This document shows positions 32,863 through 44,745 of a stretch of DNA of 64,000 nucleotides, piece after piece. The DNA is from Lepidostoma basale. Its lineage: Eukaryota; Arthropoda; Insecta; Trichoptera; Lepidostomatidae. The notes under the pieces were generated by a model. That model had not been told where the DNA came from. It searched no databases and worked only from the letters and a program-made list of their open reading frames with translations. Numbering within the stretch: the first letter of the stretch is position 1; every line of letters begins with the position of its first letter. The position numbers and the translations under genes were made by a program. Where the stretch lies: NCBI GenBank assembly GCA_022606425.2, contig JAHDVF020000988.1, forward strand, positions 558,001 to 622,000. The letters run 5' to 3'.

Positions 32863-33440
32863 GCCCCACAATAAAAGACCTCTCATATTACGACCCAAAC
32901 ACCTCCAGCCGCCACAAGCGCCCAAAATCGATCCTCCTCCGGGGGAACACTCCGGGCCACACAAATCATGCCCCCGCATAAACAAACAATCCACCAAAAC
33001 ACCTTCCAACAATGTTCCCATCAGACGTAAGAGGAAAAGCCACATGACTCTGCCTTAAAACTGTAACAATTTCCAAACAAAGTGCCGAAAAACTGCGAGT
33101 GACCCAAAGAGACATGGAAAGAGCCATGTTAGTTCTAAGCCTTAGAGATAGTCAGAAACGATACGGTAAGAGAAAAACAAAGGCCTTTGATATCATCCAC
33201 CGCATAGCGACTCTAAAATGGTAATGGCTGGTCACTTAGAACTTCGGACGAAAAATAGATAAAAAGACTCCTGACTTAAAGACCATGAAGTGCTGGGTGA
33301 CCGCAACAACGGTGGAAAGATGACCTAAATCAACACGTCGGCAGTAATGCCATAGATGCTGTCTGCAAGAGGCTGAGTGGCGTGGAAGCAAGTGGAGGTG
33401 ATCTGGAAGTGGGCGGGAATCGGCTGAAGAAGAAGAAGAT
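32863..33440 (+). mobile_element. LINE-D copy with a GC-rich leader shared with the hAT MITE
   Basis: 33080-33440 reads KLRVTQRDMERAMLVLSLRD, RIATLKW, HQHVGSNAIDAVCKRLSG, then a CGGCTGAAGAAGAAGAAGAT tail. The preceding block 32966-33066 (CATGCCCCCGCATAAAC, AACAATGTTCCCATCAGACG) matches the interior of the MITE at 26675-26780. Whether that block belongs to the LINE or to an older MITE copy is not settled. Confidence 0.65.
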
Positions 33441-33543
33441 ATCGTTTTCCCGATGACAAAGCTGTGAACATTTTGAAACGTGACAGATTCATTTAAATAT
33501 TCGTCGGTAATTTTAACGCCTTAAGTTTATCAAAAAAAAATAT

Positions 33544-33745
33544 AACTAACTAACCATCACGCCGTCTCCCTGAAGGGGTAGGCAGAAAAAATGGACTGCC
33601 ACACTTTTCTTTCCTGACATATTTCTCTCGCTTCCTCAACATTCATACATCGTGTCATGCACGCGCGTCGATTTCTCTGACTCCTCACATGGCCGACATT
33701 CAATATTTGATTTAATTGATCGTGCCACGTTTTCCTCGTTATATA
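33544..33745 (-). mobile_element. LINE-A 3' end with (TTAG)n tail
   Basis: The minus strand reads RKTWHDQLNQILNVGHVRSQ, RNRRACMTRCMNVEEAREIC and the WQSIFSAYPFRETA end, then GGTTAGTTAGTTATA. About 60 codons, well preserved. Confidence 0.8.
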
Positions 33746-33749
33746 TTTT

Positions 33750-34110
33750 AATATTTAATATATATTTAAAACAAATTTCCTCTTTCATAAAATTATTCAC
33801 AATAGATATCAAAAGTAATTACTGATGAAGCCAGGAATTTGCGACATTTTACTGGAATACCTATGAAACTGAGAATTAAGAAAAGGTCAAAAATCCAAAT
33901 ACCGAGGGGATTTCCTGGGTAACTGACGCAACGACGCCGAATTGGGTCGCATTGACTTTAATTCGAGGATCAAATATCCTGGACCTTATTTCGGCCATGT
34001 TTCACTAAGACCACCCTTTCATATTATGACGGCTGTACCGCATCATCAACATTTGCTTAGGGGTGGCACGGATATTTTCATTAAGTCAAAAACCCATAAA
34101 TTAATATGAA
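33750..34110. other. Unassigned DNA
   Basis: No supported feature. Confidence 0.4.
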
Positions 34111-34116
34111 AATCTC

Positions 34117-34265
34117 CGGTTTCTAGAAGTTTTATTATAATTTATGGGAATGACATATTTCTGCAATAGCTTAAGATAAAAACAGTAATGTAAACACTGA
34201 AAACACAGTAATGTAGAAATAAAGTCTTAAGACAAGCGAAATATGCCATTCCCATAAGTAAAAAA
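34117..34265. repeat. Inverted repeat, GACATAT/ATGCCATTCCCATAA family
   Basis: TAATTTATGGGAATGACATA on the left mirrors TATGCCATTCCCATAAGTA on the right. CTTAAGACAAGCGAAATATGCC is a decayed form of the TTAGACGGGCGAAACATGTC half seen at 19140-19160. Confidence 0.55.
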
Positions 34266-34269
34266 AAAC

Positions 34270-35210
34270 GGACGTTTTTTCATATTAATGATTTAAAAGA
34301 AAATACATAGTTATATAAAAAAGTGCTGAAGAGATCAGATTATTAAATTATAGTGTGTGCTTAGTCTCTACTTGGATTTGATATAAATTTTATGCCATTT
34401 TATTTTTCTGAAAAATAGATTTTGTAGATGGATTAATATTCGCATATAAAAAATCAGTATTTGATCCCACTTAAACATAATTATATTGAAACCGTTTAGG
34501 AATAGGTAAATACTAATCAAGTGGTATACACATAGTAATAAAAAAAAGTACAAAAAATCAAAATTAAAAATACAATTAAATTATGTGCTTAGTCGCTATT
34601 TTTATGTGATATTCATTTCCGAATTCCGTGTTAAAATGTATAAACATTTTTTTCCATGGAAAGCGTTATGTTTTGTATAAACAACGGTAAAGGTTTATTG
34701 GGGTGTTTATTATTACTGCTTACGGTTTGCCCAAGCATTAACTGACGCCATATTTGGGTCCGCTGGGCTTTTGGTGAATGATTGTATTCCTAAAATGGTT
34801 GCCGTTTTGTGGAGCCAAGTTTATGCCGAGTTATAAAGCGGGCCATTACCCGAAATGGACGAAAAGTGATAGGTGAGCGAAAAATACCTCCGCTGAAATC
34901 ACAAGTTTAAATAAAGCCAGCGGACTTATGATGCCATAAATTTATAAACGAATTTATCGACATAACTGTGTTTATGATTAATGGTTAAAGTTTCATACGC
35001 CAGACCTATAAACGAGAACTAGAATTTTTATTGTACAAAATATATTTCCGCTTTACATTTAATTCCTATAAATTCAATAACAAACAGTTCATAATACTCT
35101 CGTACATGAAATGTTTAATTTTTGTTTTTAGAATTAAGTTAAAACACTTATTTATATTTTTGGAATTAAATTGTATCATCTGTCCAAACTGACCACATTT
35201 ATAATAAAAA
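34270..35210. other. Unassigned AT-rich DNA
   Basis: No supported feature; 34680-34910 is slightly GC-richer without recognisable coding. Confidence 0.4.
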
Positions 35211-35215
35211 AATAT

Positions 35216-35490
35216 AACTAACTAACTAACCATCACGCCATTTCCCCGGAGGGGTAGGAAGAGAGGATGGATCGCCACAATTCTCTGTCCTAGCATACCT
35301 CTCGGGCTTTCTCTACATTCATACATCGTACCATGCACGCACGTCGATTATTCCGACTTCGAATGTGGGCGCCTTTTATTATTATAATTGATTAATGATT
35401 AACTCGGTCGTCCTCGGCTTCTTTTTCCACTCACGCTGCTTGTGTACAACTTTTTAGCCATTCTAATCTCACCCATTCGTTCCATTATAA
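35216..35490 (-). mobile_element. LINE-A 3' copy with (TTAG)n tail
   Basis: The minus strand reads EKEAEDDRVN, GAHIRSRNNRRACMVRCMNV, then GGGAAATGGCGTGATGG and TTAGTTAGTTAGTTATA. Divergent subfamily with 42360 and 38905 (CCGGAGGGGTA rather than CCGAAGGGGTA). Confidence 0.7.
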
Positions 35491-35521
35491 TAGTTTAAAT
35501 ATTTATATTTATATAATTTCA

Positions 35522-35551
35522 CTGATGAAGGGCTGGTTAATTCGAAACATA
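35522..35551 (+). other. HHL motif
   Basis: CTGATGA, AGGGCTGGTTAATTC, GAAACATAT. Core complete, stem II decayed. Confidence 0.5.
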
Positions 35552-35709
35552 TTTGGTATTTAATTGTTATTTATTAATAAAGTGAGTGTTTACACATAAA
35601 TTGACTTGCCTTTTGTGATAAATTTAAGATGTTAACCCTGTGGAATTCCATGACGATTTTTTTAAAATCAAAACTCGTTTTTTTTTTCTCTTTTGAGTAC
35701 GTTTTTCTT

Positions 35710-35738
35710 GACATGTTTCGAAAGGCTGTCATCATCAG
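35710..35738 (-). other. HHL motif with intact core and GUC
   Basis: The minus strand reads CTGATGA, TGACAGCCTTTC, GAAACATGTC. Neighbouring CAGGAGAACTATATAAACTC resembles the flanks of 8058, 47848 and 62893. Confidence 0.5.
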
Positions 35739-36179
35739 GAGAACTATATAAACTCTCGATGTTGAAAGTGCAAAACCTTCAAAACATATCTATATAAATT
35801 GCATTTTAGCTTCCTTTAAGTCATTTTGTTTTAATAGTATTTATTTCAGAACATTGCAATTAAATGTAATCAAAGCCTTATAATTAATAAATTGAATTAC
35901 TTAGAAGAATGCGTATGTATGAAAACATACAAAACAAATAAATAAACATAATGGAGAGAACTTTCCCGGAATTAAAATTGAAAACAATGACACCGATAAA
36001 ACAATGACACCGATATTATGACCATTAATTATATCTTAATAATGCAAAACATGTCACTTCCACAAAATATCATTAAACTTTCAAAAAACATTGATATCTA
36101 TAATAGTATATATAATATAAAAATGAAAGGTCCTATTTTCTTCTTATTTTATTTGAACTCAATGGATTCGGCACTCAAT

Positions 36180-36690
36180 TTATTTATTTATTTATTTATT
36201 TTGACATAAACGCCGCAAGGGCTTTTACAAAAATGACATGTTTAGTTACAAAGGTAATATAAAAATTTGAGCAAATAGACAGACAACTAACATATAACGG
36301 CAAAACACAAAAACGAGAATAAGGATAACATAAGAGAAATTAGAAATTACATGAGATAGAAAAGAACATAACATAATATAAATTAGAATTTACATGCATA
36401 GGATTGAAAATAATTGACAGATCTTGGTGATATTTTCACTGTTCAATAATATTTCGTCGGTGAAGTTACAGAATTTTTGTTTTGTACGTCAGAGTTGTAA
36501 TTATTGAATAATATGAGTCTTTAAGGTTGCTTCAAATACGTTTTTCTATCTTTCCCAAGATATCTATGTATATTGCAGCGATTTGTCAACATGGACCAAT
36601 GCCGTCTTGAAAGTATTTACCAGGCCGTAATCACATAGATAATATTTGCAACATGGAGCTATTGTAGGCCGTTAGGTGTGTCTCATGACG
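36180..36690 (-). mobile_element. Possible LINE 3' UTR with (TAAA)n tail
   Basis: (TTTA)6 at 36178-36202 on the + strand would be a TAAA tail of a minus-strand element. TAAACGCCGCAAGGGCTTTT follows, and 36500-36640 contains LVNTFKTALVHVDK-like minus-strand coding hints. Clade not determined. Confidence 0.35.
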
Positions 36691-36699
36691 TGATCTCGC

Positions 36700-37665
36700 A
36701 TTTTATTTCGATTTTAAATGTGAAATAAGTGTAAAATACGACTACGATCGTATTATTATTCCTTATATACGTGTTACAAATATTTTAATATACTACATTT
36801 GTGTTTACGCAGTGCCGGTATGTCAATTTTACTTTCTCCTCGTGCCGGGCCATTTGTTCAGTATTTATATGCATTTTCTTCAGTGTGTTTACTTTATAAA
36901 AGTACGAGTAATATATTGAACACACATTGAATTGTATAATCTAGTTTGTGTACAACTTTGGTATGTAAAATGTTTAAAATGATCATTCGCTATAACCTCA
37001 AAATTCATAATATATTAACTTCAAAATTTGTAGCACAGAAAGCTTAAAATTCGTAATAATAATGCCTAATGCAATAATATCATAACATAGATTCGAGACG
37101 GCATTGACATGGACGCTTGGTTTGACATTTCATAGATGAAAGAGCCATAGCAACGCGTAGGAGGGTACAGCAAGTTAACGCTTAAATTATGTTACCGTTT
37201 ATCTGATTCATCTTTTATGTAAAAACCAATTTCATGTTTCTTTCATCTTTCAAACTCTTTTGTATTCTTGAGTAAAAAAAAATCCGGCAGTATTATTTTA
37301 AATGACAACTATTTCCCTTGAAGAGAGCTTTCCTAAAAGCTCCGAGGAGATGGGATATTTATCAAGTGAAATCCCGCCCATCGACGGGCACTTTTGATCT
37401 TAATCTGCTGCTCGTTTGTTATTTTTTCTCGACGCCACAAAAACAGGTGATTTCTAGTCATCAGGGGGTAATAGGCCGCATCCATTCTGCCCACTCCAAA
37501 TAAATGACCCTCGTTATCATAATATGAATGGTTGAGCTACAGGCATGTTCGGTACAACGTATCTTTGCGTTGTTTTCACCCGTCGTGTTGAGAATATACA
37601 AAATTTCAAATTAAAATAAAACTTCCTTATCATTCGCTTCATGATAATAAAGTATTAAGTTACAA
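36700..37665. other. Unassigned AT-rich DNA
   Basis: No supported feature. Confidence 0.4.
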
Positions 37666-37671
37666 AATTTA

Positions 37672-38085
37672 ACTAACTAACTAACTAACCATCACGCCGT
37701 CTCCCCGAAGGGGTAGGCAGAAAGAATGGACTGCCACACATTCCTTTCCTGACATATTTCTCTCCCTTCCTCAACATTCATACATCGTGTCATGCACGCG
37801 CGTCGATTTTTCTGACTCCTCACATGGCCGACATTCAATATTTGATTTATTTGATCATGCCACGTTTTCCTCGGTCTTCCTCTATTTCTGGCTCCATTTA
37901 CATCGTTAACATATAATTTTTTTACCATTCTTTATTCATTCATTCTTTCCAAATGTCCAAACCATCTTAATGATCCTTTCATTATTTTGTTCATAATACC
38001 ATCATTCGCACCGCATTTTGTTCTTATATTTTCATTCGACACTCTATCATACACAGAGTATCGACACATTCGTCTAAGTGATTTA
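37672..38085 (-). mobile_element. LINE-A 3' copy with long (TTAG)n tail
   Basis: The minus strand reads YDRVSNENIRTKCGANDGIM, KGSLRWFGHLERM, MVKKLYVNDVNGARNRGRPR, KTWHDQINQILNVGHVRS, RACMTRCMNVEEGREIC, WQSILSAYPFGETA, stop, then GGTTAGTTAGTTAGTTAGTT. 78 unbroken final codons make this one of the youngest copies. Confidence 0.85.
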
Positions 38086-38124
38086 TTTACAAAATTGACT
38101 TAAAGTTTTTTTATTAACTACTTT

Positions 38125-38290
38125 CATTTGTTGTCTTTATTCAGACAACGAGCGGTTTTGCCAGGCTGGCATCAACAGACTAGTCCGAGATCGAGATTGG
38201 TCTGGCATCGAGACCAGTCTGTTGGTGCCAGCAAGCCTGGCGAAACCGGTCGCTGTCAAAATAAAGACGACCAGTTATAATAGTTGATAA
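38125..38290. repeat. Palindromic HHL pair, ACCGGTCG type
   Basis: GTCTTTATTCAGACAACGAG and GGTTTTGCCAGGCTGGCATC on the left mirror GCCTGGCGAAACCGGTCGC and TGTCAAAATAAAGAC on the right. The right half carries GAAACCGGTCG at 38242-38252 with stem CCAG..CTGG; the left half is the decayed reverse copy. Another single copy is at 38590-38615. Confidence 0.7.
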
Positions 38291-38299
38291 AAAAAACAT

Positions 38300-38900
38300 C
38301 GTTTCTTTTCATTATTTTTTTAAATGAACTTCCATTGAGACATTTCAATTAAATCATTAGATTATTATCAAGGTTTTTTTATAATTTATTAAAATTGGAA
38401 TGATATAAATGTATGCATAATGACATAATAAGTTCTTTAGCATAATCGCTGTTTTCAATCTGAAGAAACGTAATTAGTTTGGACCGAATGAATTTATAAT
38501 GAGACTTTATTTTTTTTAAATTATGATTTCACTAAAATCTCTTGATGAGAGTTTATTTTAATTTATAAATAAATAAATTTGCTTTGCAGTCAACAAGCCT
38601 GGCGAAAGCGGTCAAAAGTGAAAACGATTGTTTTAAAACTTAATTAGACGTATCTAAGACATATTTCTTTAATTTTATTATAATTAAGTAAATCTTCGAT
38701 TTTGATTTATTAATCGGTACTGATAACTCTCCTAATAATTAATATTAGAGGTAGCATGTACTTGGCTTTGCTTATGTATTTCTATATGTTTTTATATACG
38801 TATTACAATAGATGTTTGTTATTTTATATAAACTCTACAGTGGAATAGCATTAATTTGTTTTTAAAAATCGACAATTGTAATATTGTATATTGGAAATAG
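38300..38900. other. Unassigned AT-rich DNA
   Basis: Contains one decayed GCCTGGCGAAAGCGGTC half at about 38597-38613; otherwise nothing. Confidence 0.4.
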
Positions 38901-38904
38901 TTAA

Positions 38905-39265
38905 ATAACTAACTAACTAACCATCACGCCATTTCCCCGGAGGGGTATCAGAAAGGATGGATCGCCACATTGTTCTATCCTGTAATAATTCTCGCGCCTC
39001 TTCTAAATTCACACATCGTGACATGCACGCTCGTCGATTGTTCCTACTTCGAACATGGCCGCCTTTCAGTAATTGATTAATTTAGTCATGCCATGTCTTC
39101 CTTGGCCTTCCTCGACTTCTTTTCACACTCACACTACTTGTATATATTTTTTTAACCATTCTTCCCTCATCCATTCGTTCCATATGTCCAAACCATCTTA
39201 GTGACCCTTTCTAAATTTTATTTATGACGCATTCATCGCCTAACATTCCTTTCTTACATTGGCAG
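38905..39265 (-). mobile_element. LINE-A 3' copy
   Basis: The minus strand reads KGSLRWFGHMERM, VKKYIQVVxV and KRSRGRPRKTWHD, NRRACHDV, then GATACCCCTCCGGGGAAATG and GGTTAGTTAGTTAG. Same diverged subfamily as 35216. Confidence 0.75.
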
Positions 39266-39269
39266 TATA

Positions 39270-40195
39270 TAATAAACAAAACTCTTTACAAAAGATGCAT
39301 AATATCATTCAAACAATTTTTAAACTCGAACCACAGTGTCAATCATAAATGGGAATACTACCACTAAGCCAATGGCAAAGATACGAGGAATTGTCTCCAC
39401 TCGCGGTGCTTGGCGAGGCAATAACAGCTACACCCCAACATTTGTTGCGGACCCATTTATCTAATGGGCGATACTTTGTTCCTTCGTGAATAAAAACGAA
39501 ACAATCAAGCCTCCCTGCTTGAATAATACACATTTCCTTTGTCCTTGGAGGCTATGAGGCTATATGTGTATCCTGTGTTGTCCCCTTTCGTCATTTGTAA
39601 CATAATAAATACCCACCCGTTTCTTTTTTACATTACTAAAATAAAACTAAAGTACTTCACTAACCAGGTATATTCGTACATTTTAGAAATAAAGTATTCA
39701 GGAATGTTTGAAAATGGACATAGAGACTAAATAAAAAAATTGAATGTGAATATGTAAGAGTGTGGAAAAATGTTCCGTTAGGGTAGGTACGGCCACGCCG
39801 GAGTGCCTGGGTAGGCGCCAAGACACAGTTCTCTTGTAATCACGCCCTGTGGCGCGAACCCTATAGTGTGGCTGGTCCCATAGTACACCATATATGTTGG
39901 TTCGCCAGGTGTCCACCTAGACCCTGGCACTTCGGTGTGTGTACCTTTAGAGGACTCAGTATAATACCATTAAAAATATGAAGAACTAGAAACCAACTAA
40001 ATTCAACATCACGTGAAGCTGGCGTCTTATATGAAATTCTAACATTTCTGTATATAATCGTGTGCAATTCGATCCCTTATTTCAAAACACGTCAAAATTT
40101 AAAAAGACTTAACAAATCAAAAATAAACTTTCCTATGAAACACTTACTTTGTGGTGTGATATTATTAAATAAAATAATAATACACTTTTAGTTTT
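39270..40195. other. Unassigned DNA with a GC-richer island
   Basis: 39775-39950 (GTAGGTACGGCCACGCCGGA, GCACTTCGGTGTGTGTACC) is GC-richer and could be an older LINE 5' fragment, but no motif identifies it. Confidence 0.35.
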
Positions 40196-40202
40196 TGTAT
40201 CT

Positions 40203-40490
40203 TAACCACATTATTTAGTACCACCAACCGGTTTCACTCCAAAAAAAAAAAAAAATTTAACTCCCCCGTCCGCCACTAAAATCTTAATTGGAAATTCTCC
40301 GTAATTTTTCCCTAATGATCATGACTCACCGTTCTCGGGCGCACTTTATCCTACCCCTCTTTCTCCTCTCCATTTTATATTTATTTCTTCTGATTTTATA
40401 TTCAGTTTACTCTCTCACCCTAACGAAGCTCCGGCGGGAGCGAAACCGGTTGGTGTTACCAAATAAAGTGGTTTAGATACAAATACTTAA
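40203..40490. repeat. Inverted-repeat element with GAAACCGGTTGG ends
   Basis: AACCACATTATTTAGTACCA and CCAACCGGTTTCACTCC on the left mirror GGAGCGAAACCGGTTGGTGT and TACCAAATAAAGTGGTTTAG on the right, about 37 bp per arm. The right arm also has the hairpin GCTCCGGCGGGAGC before GAAACCGG, giving an HHL layout without CTGANGA. Interior is C/T-rich. Confidence 0.65.
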
Positions 40491-40589
40491 AGCATATTAT
40501 TATTTTATTTAAATCAAATAAACGTTAAAATGTTTTATCCTGGACCGACATTGTCAGCAACATAAATGTTCTCCAGAGAGCCAGAGCTG

Positions 40590-40845
40590 ATAGAGAATTG
40601 TTGGCCAAAATTAAAGCCCGTGAGGTTGCATATATAAGTTATGTGATTATGACAGGAAAATAGGAAAAATAGAGGGTTGATGAGGTGATGGCAGGAGGCT
40701 AATCCTAGCTCCACAATATAAGAGGCTGGATTAGCTAGAGGAGCTTTGAGGAGCTATTTCGAGCTACCAGGGATAGATACGCCTACTCTCGGGTGATAGT
40801 CAACGTTGGGGAGACCGAACATGACAACGGAATAAGAAGAAGCCG
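40590..40845 (+). mobile_element. LINE-E 3' remnant
   Basis: KIEGxVDEVMAGGxSxLHN stretch, then GATACGCCTACTCTCGGGTG, ATAGTCAACGTTGGGGAGAC, and an AATAAGAAGAAG tail. The end block matches 25985, 48977 and 50177. Confidence 0.6.
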
Positions 40846-40949
40846 ATACTTAATACAATTTAAACGCCAATTTAAAAGAATAGATCTACCTAATAATACG
40901 AGAACAAGTTATTATTTTTTGTTACAATATAACGTTTGCAATAAAACTA

Positions 40950-41170
40950 AATAGTTTTTGGCAGGATATGATGGAGTATCACAATGTTCTATCCTGAGAT
41001 TCGTACATTCAAATGTTGTGACATGCACGCTTATTGGTTGATTCTTCTAATATGGCTAAGTTTGTAATTGATTTATTTATACATTCCCGAATTATTTTTC
41101 CTTCGCACTGCTTGTACACAACATGTAAACATTCTCGATCCATTCATTCCGAATTCATTCATCCGATTCA
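40950..41170 (-). mobile_element. LINE-A remnant without 3' tail
   Basis: The minus strand reads NEWIENVYMLCTSSAKEK-like, AILEESTNKRACHNI, then CTCAGGATAGAACATTGTGA. Strongly diverged. Confidence 0.55.
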
Positions 41171-41334
41171 GTCGAACCATCTTACATACGATTCTGGTAT
41201 TGTGTTGCATTATAAAAGGAAGTATCAAGGCATAGATCTGGTGGGAGAGGCTGATCTGCGGGATGAAAAACAAGCCCAAGTAAACAAGGCAACTGCAATC
41301 TCTGGCACTCTGAAATCCACAAAATAGATAAACA

Positions 41335-41625
41335 AAGACATGGCCATTAATAATAAGATGAGAATCTATAAAGCACACGTAAGACCTATTATAACATATG
41401 GCGTGGAAGCAAGGGTAGACACAGTAAAGACCAAACAAGTTTTGAGGACTTCCGAGATGAAGACACTAAGGATGATAGCAGGCAAGACGCTGAGGGATCG
41501 CGTGAGGAACACCAGAATAAGAGAGATATGTGAGGTTGAGGATTTTATAAGATGGAGCAGACAGCGCATGGTTGAATTTGGTACGGGCATGTTCAAAGAA
41601 TGGACACCACCAGACTCCCCTATAT
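41335..41625 (+). mobile_element. LINE-C C-terminal copy, open over 95 codons
   Basis: Reads NNKMRIYKAHVRPIITYGVE, ARVDTVKTKQVL, SEMKTLRMIAGKTLRDRVRN, REICEVEDFIRWSRQR, FKEWTPPDSP. No stop until after the GRP region position. Lacks the purine tail. Confidence 0.75.
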
Positions 41626-41629
41626 TGCG

Positions 41630-42355
41630 TTGCATAATCAGCATCACCATATCGCGATTGTACATGACCATTTCGCGACTTTTAAAGGCGAATTTATCTC
41701 ACATTCATTCAGTATTGTTTCATTTAGAATAATATTAATTACAATAATAACAATATTGTTTTGTAATAAATTTCCAGTTTATTATAAGGGTATCAAATAA
41801 TTAAACCCACTATTCTTCTTAATTAGTTTTGAAAGTGCTTCGTTATTGCTTTTCTTGGGCGCATTTTTTCTGCTTGGCAAGTTATTTCGGTTCCGTAAAG
41901 TCAGCTCAAGTCTTCTGGTCCACCGTGGATTACCGAAATCTACTGGCCCATACTAAATCAATTAACTTTTATGATGAAGGAAATACTTGACCCGGAGAGA
42001 AAAGTTATAAGGGCACCCACAACAAAAGTGCGAACTTCAATAATTTAATAATAATACCTAGGAATGAGCAATACCTGTTTAACGTTTTTGAAGAGACGAA
42101 GCTAAAAAGTTAATACTTTCGTATAAAGCACTTAATAATTTGAGATGCAATTTTTTTAGAATTTACAAACACTCGTATATGTTGTCTGTACAAATTTGTA
42201 TCTTAAATGTGTTGCAGACAAAGTGTTAATGTCTATAACGTATACATTAATTGGTATTTTTTTTAATTAGATAATTATGTGTATTTCTCATAATCTGAAA
42301 ATAAATTATAATTAATTTTTCAGTGAAAAATTATTACATATTATTTCTTTAAACA
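41630..42355. other. Unassigned AT-rich DNA
   Basis: No supported feature. Confidence 0.4.
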
Positions 42356-42359
42356 GATA

Positions 42360-43083
42360 TTTTGAATCACAAGAATGTATGACGGATTGTGACATAAATG
42401 CAAACGGTGAGAAATTAGAGCAAGTTACCGAATTTATTTATCTGGGAAGCATATTTACAAGAAATGGACGAATGGAGTAAGATATCGGAAGAAGGGTTGG
42501 AGCTGGAAACAAAATAAATGGTACACTCAAAGTAATTACTGCAAATGGAAATATACCAACTAAAGCAAAGATGGCAGTGCCCAATGGAGTTTTAGTGCCG
42601 TCCCTTATGTATGGAAATGAACCTTGGAGTTGGCAGAAGAAGGATGACAGTAGGTTAAATGCCGTAGAAATGAGGTCACTAAGAAGAATATGTGGAAAAA
42701 CAAAGTATGATAGAATATTTAATGATGAAGTAAGAAAGAATGTAAGGCGGATGAATGCGTGAAAAATAAAATCAAGAAAAGGTAACTAAGATGGTTTGGA
42801 CATATTGAACAAATGGATGAGGGAAGAATGGTTAAAAATATACAAGTAGTGTGAATGGAAAAAGAAGTCGAGGAAGGCCAAGGAAGACATGGCATGACCA
42901 AATGAATCACTTACTGAAAATCGGCCATGTTAGAAGTAGGAACAATCGACGAACGTGCATATCACGATGTGCGAATATAGAAGGGGCGCGAGATTTATGT
43001 CAGGATAGAACAATGTGGCCATCCATCCTCTCTGCCTACCCCTCCGGAAACGGCGTGATGGTTAGTTAGTTAGTTAGTTACAT
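42360..43083 (+). mobile_element. LINE-A C-terminal copy, long
   Basis: Reads EKLEQVTEFIYLGSIFTRNG, RRVGAGNKINGTLKVITANG, KAKMAVPNGVLVPSLMYGNE, PWSWQKKDDSRLNAVEMRSL, RRICGKTKYDRIFN, then after frameshifts RGRPRKTWHDQMNHLLKIGH, RTCISRCANIEGARDLCQDR, WPSILSAYPSGNGV, and GGTTAGTTAGTTAGTTAG. It spans from the reverse transcriptase thumb region to the 3' tail; the polymerase active site is not included. Confidence 0.85.
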
Positions 43084-43089
43084 TTTTTA

Positions 43090-43960
43090 TACGAATTAGA
43101 TTAATAACTTCGTATTGTTAATTTTAAATAAATTACACGTATAAACTTTCACCTAATTAAAATAATTCCATATTAATAATAATATATGATGACTTAAATT
43201 TGGTTGTTTAATTTTTACTTAATTTTCCCATAATTTGTTACTTATCCCATTGTTTAGTGTAGTTTGTTTTAAGTAAATTTATGTGTACATTTTAACTAAT
43301 AAAATAATTATATGGATTGACTCCAATTATGTTCAAAAGAGTCATTCATTTCATAAATAGTGGGGTATCAATACTTTTTCCAAAAATGTTTCGAACCGTT
43401 GATGTCCTTCCTCAGTTAAAAAAAAATAATATGGTTATATTTGTAACATTTTGCCTAAATCCATCTGTAGCACTCATTCACAGAATAACGTTTTTCGTAT
43501 CATGGTCCAGCTATAACATTAGTCGACAATATCGTACCCCACTCACGGAATAAGGGGGAGTGAAATTAGCTCGCTTATATTATATGAACGGTATCAAGGG
43601 GTGGCTCGTGATCTTATATCCGCACGCATTTGGAAAGTAACGAAAAATATTATTATTTTACCTTCATCGAATACCGAATTAAAATACAAACATTATCTAA
43701 CACTACAGATATTATTATTGAATTGGTTAGAAAATATATTAAACATGACCTGTTTATTATACATATAAAAAAATATTGAATATAAAATTTTGTCGACGCT
43801 GTTACCCCCATCTGACCACATTTTGAACTATTGAACTAGTTGTTTTTATAACTTTTTTTATTTAAAAAAATGTGATACTTTAATATTTGAATTAAAAATA
43901 AAGCTTAACATTTTAAATTTAGTATAAGCATTGTATAATAGGTTTATGTAAAATATTAAG
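43090..43960. other. AT-rich DNA with one HHL motif
   Basis: The minus strand at 43385-43415 reads CTGAGGA, AGGACATCAACGGTTC, GAAACATTT: core complete (N7 = G), stem decayed. No gene. Confidence 0.45.
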
Positions 43961-43964
43961 TTTA

Positions 43965-44325
43965 AAAGACGTAAAAGTGCCGAGAAACTACTAGTGACCC
44001 AAAGAGCCATGTTAGAAATAAACCCAAGAGACAGAGTCAGAAACAATACAGCGAGAGAAAAAACAAAGGTCACTGACATCATCCGCTGGGTAGCGACTCT
44101 AACCGGGTAACGAAAAATGGACAAGACGACTGCTGACTTGGAGACCGTGGACCGCAAAGTGAAGTGCATGGCGAGCGCAACTATGGTGGAAGAATGACCT
44201 TAACAGATATGTCGGAATAACCTGGAAGCAGTCTGCACAAGACAGAGTGACGTGAAAGCGAATGGAGGAGGCCTTTGTCTAGGAGTGGACAAGAATAGGC
44301 TGAAGAAGATGAAGAAGAGAAGAAT
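43965..44325 (+). mobile_element. LINE-D C-terminal copy with purine tail
   Basis: SAEKLLVTQRAMLEINPRDR, VRNNTARENKGH-like, DIIRWVATLTG, ERNYGGRMTLTDMSE, WKQSAQDRVT, EANGGGLCLGVDKNRLKKMK, then a GAAGATGAAGAAGAGAAGAA tail at 44299-44326. Confidence 0.7.
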
Positions 44326-44504
44326 AGTATTAGCGTAATCTTTAAAAAAATTAACCTTTTAGCGTAAAAAAACTCTAATTCAAAATAGTTTTTTTATTCC
44401 ATTATTATTTTCTTCTATATACGCCATACATTGCGTTGTTATGATGGTTTATTTCTAATTTTTTTATACACTTTGTACATACAACAATTTTATTAAAAAA
44501 ATAA

Positions 44505-44745
44505 TATTACATAGACATGTTTCGGACAAACAGTCCTTCTTCAGTAAAGATACATATTTTAAAGATTTATTTTGGAACGTTCCAAAATAAATCTTTATAA
44601 CATCTGTCAGATCATGTAAACAACAACAATTTTATAATATTTTATAAATATGTATCATTGCTGTAGAAGGACTGTGTGTCCGAAAATATTATTTTTTTAA
44701 TAAAAGTGTTGTATATACAAAGTGTATAAAAAAGAAAAATTGAAA
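44505..44745. repeat. Two PLE-type tails head to head
   Basis: ACAGTCCTTCTTCAGTAAAG (minus HHL at 44514-44544) and TTTATTTTGGAACG lead into the mirror half TTCCAAAATAAATC, CATCTGTCAGATCATG and a plus HHL at 44661-44685 (CTGTAGA, AGGACTGTGTGTCC, GAAAATA). AAAGATTTATTTTGGAACGT with its reverse complement forms a perfect palindromic junction at about 44561-44598. Confidence 0.65.
44514..44544 (-). other. HHL motif, complete core
   Basis: The minus strand reads CTGAAGA, A, GGAC-TGTTT-GTCC, GAAACATGTC. Same as 21728 apart from the loop; ends GUC. Confidence 0.6.
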
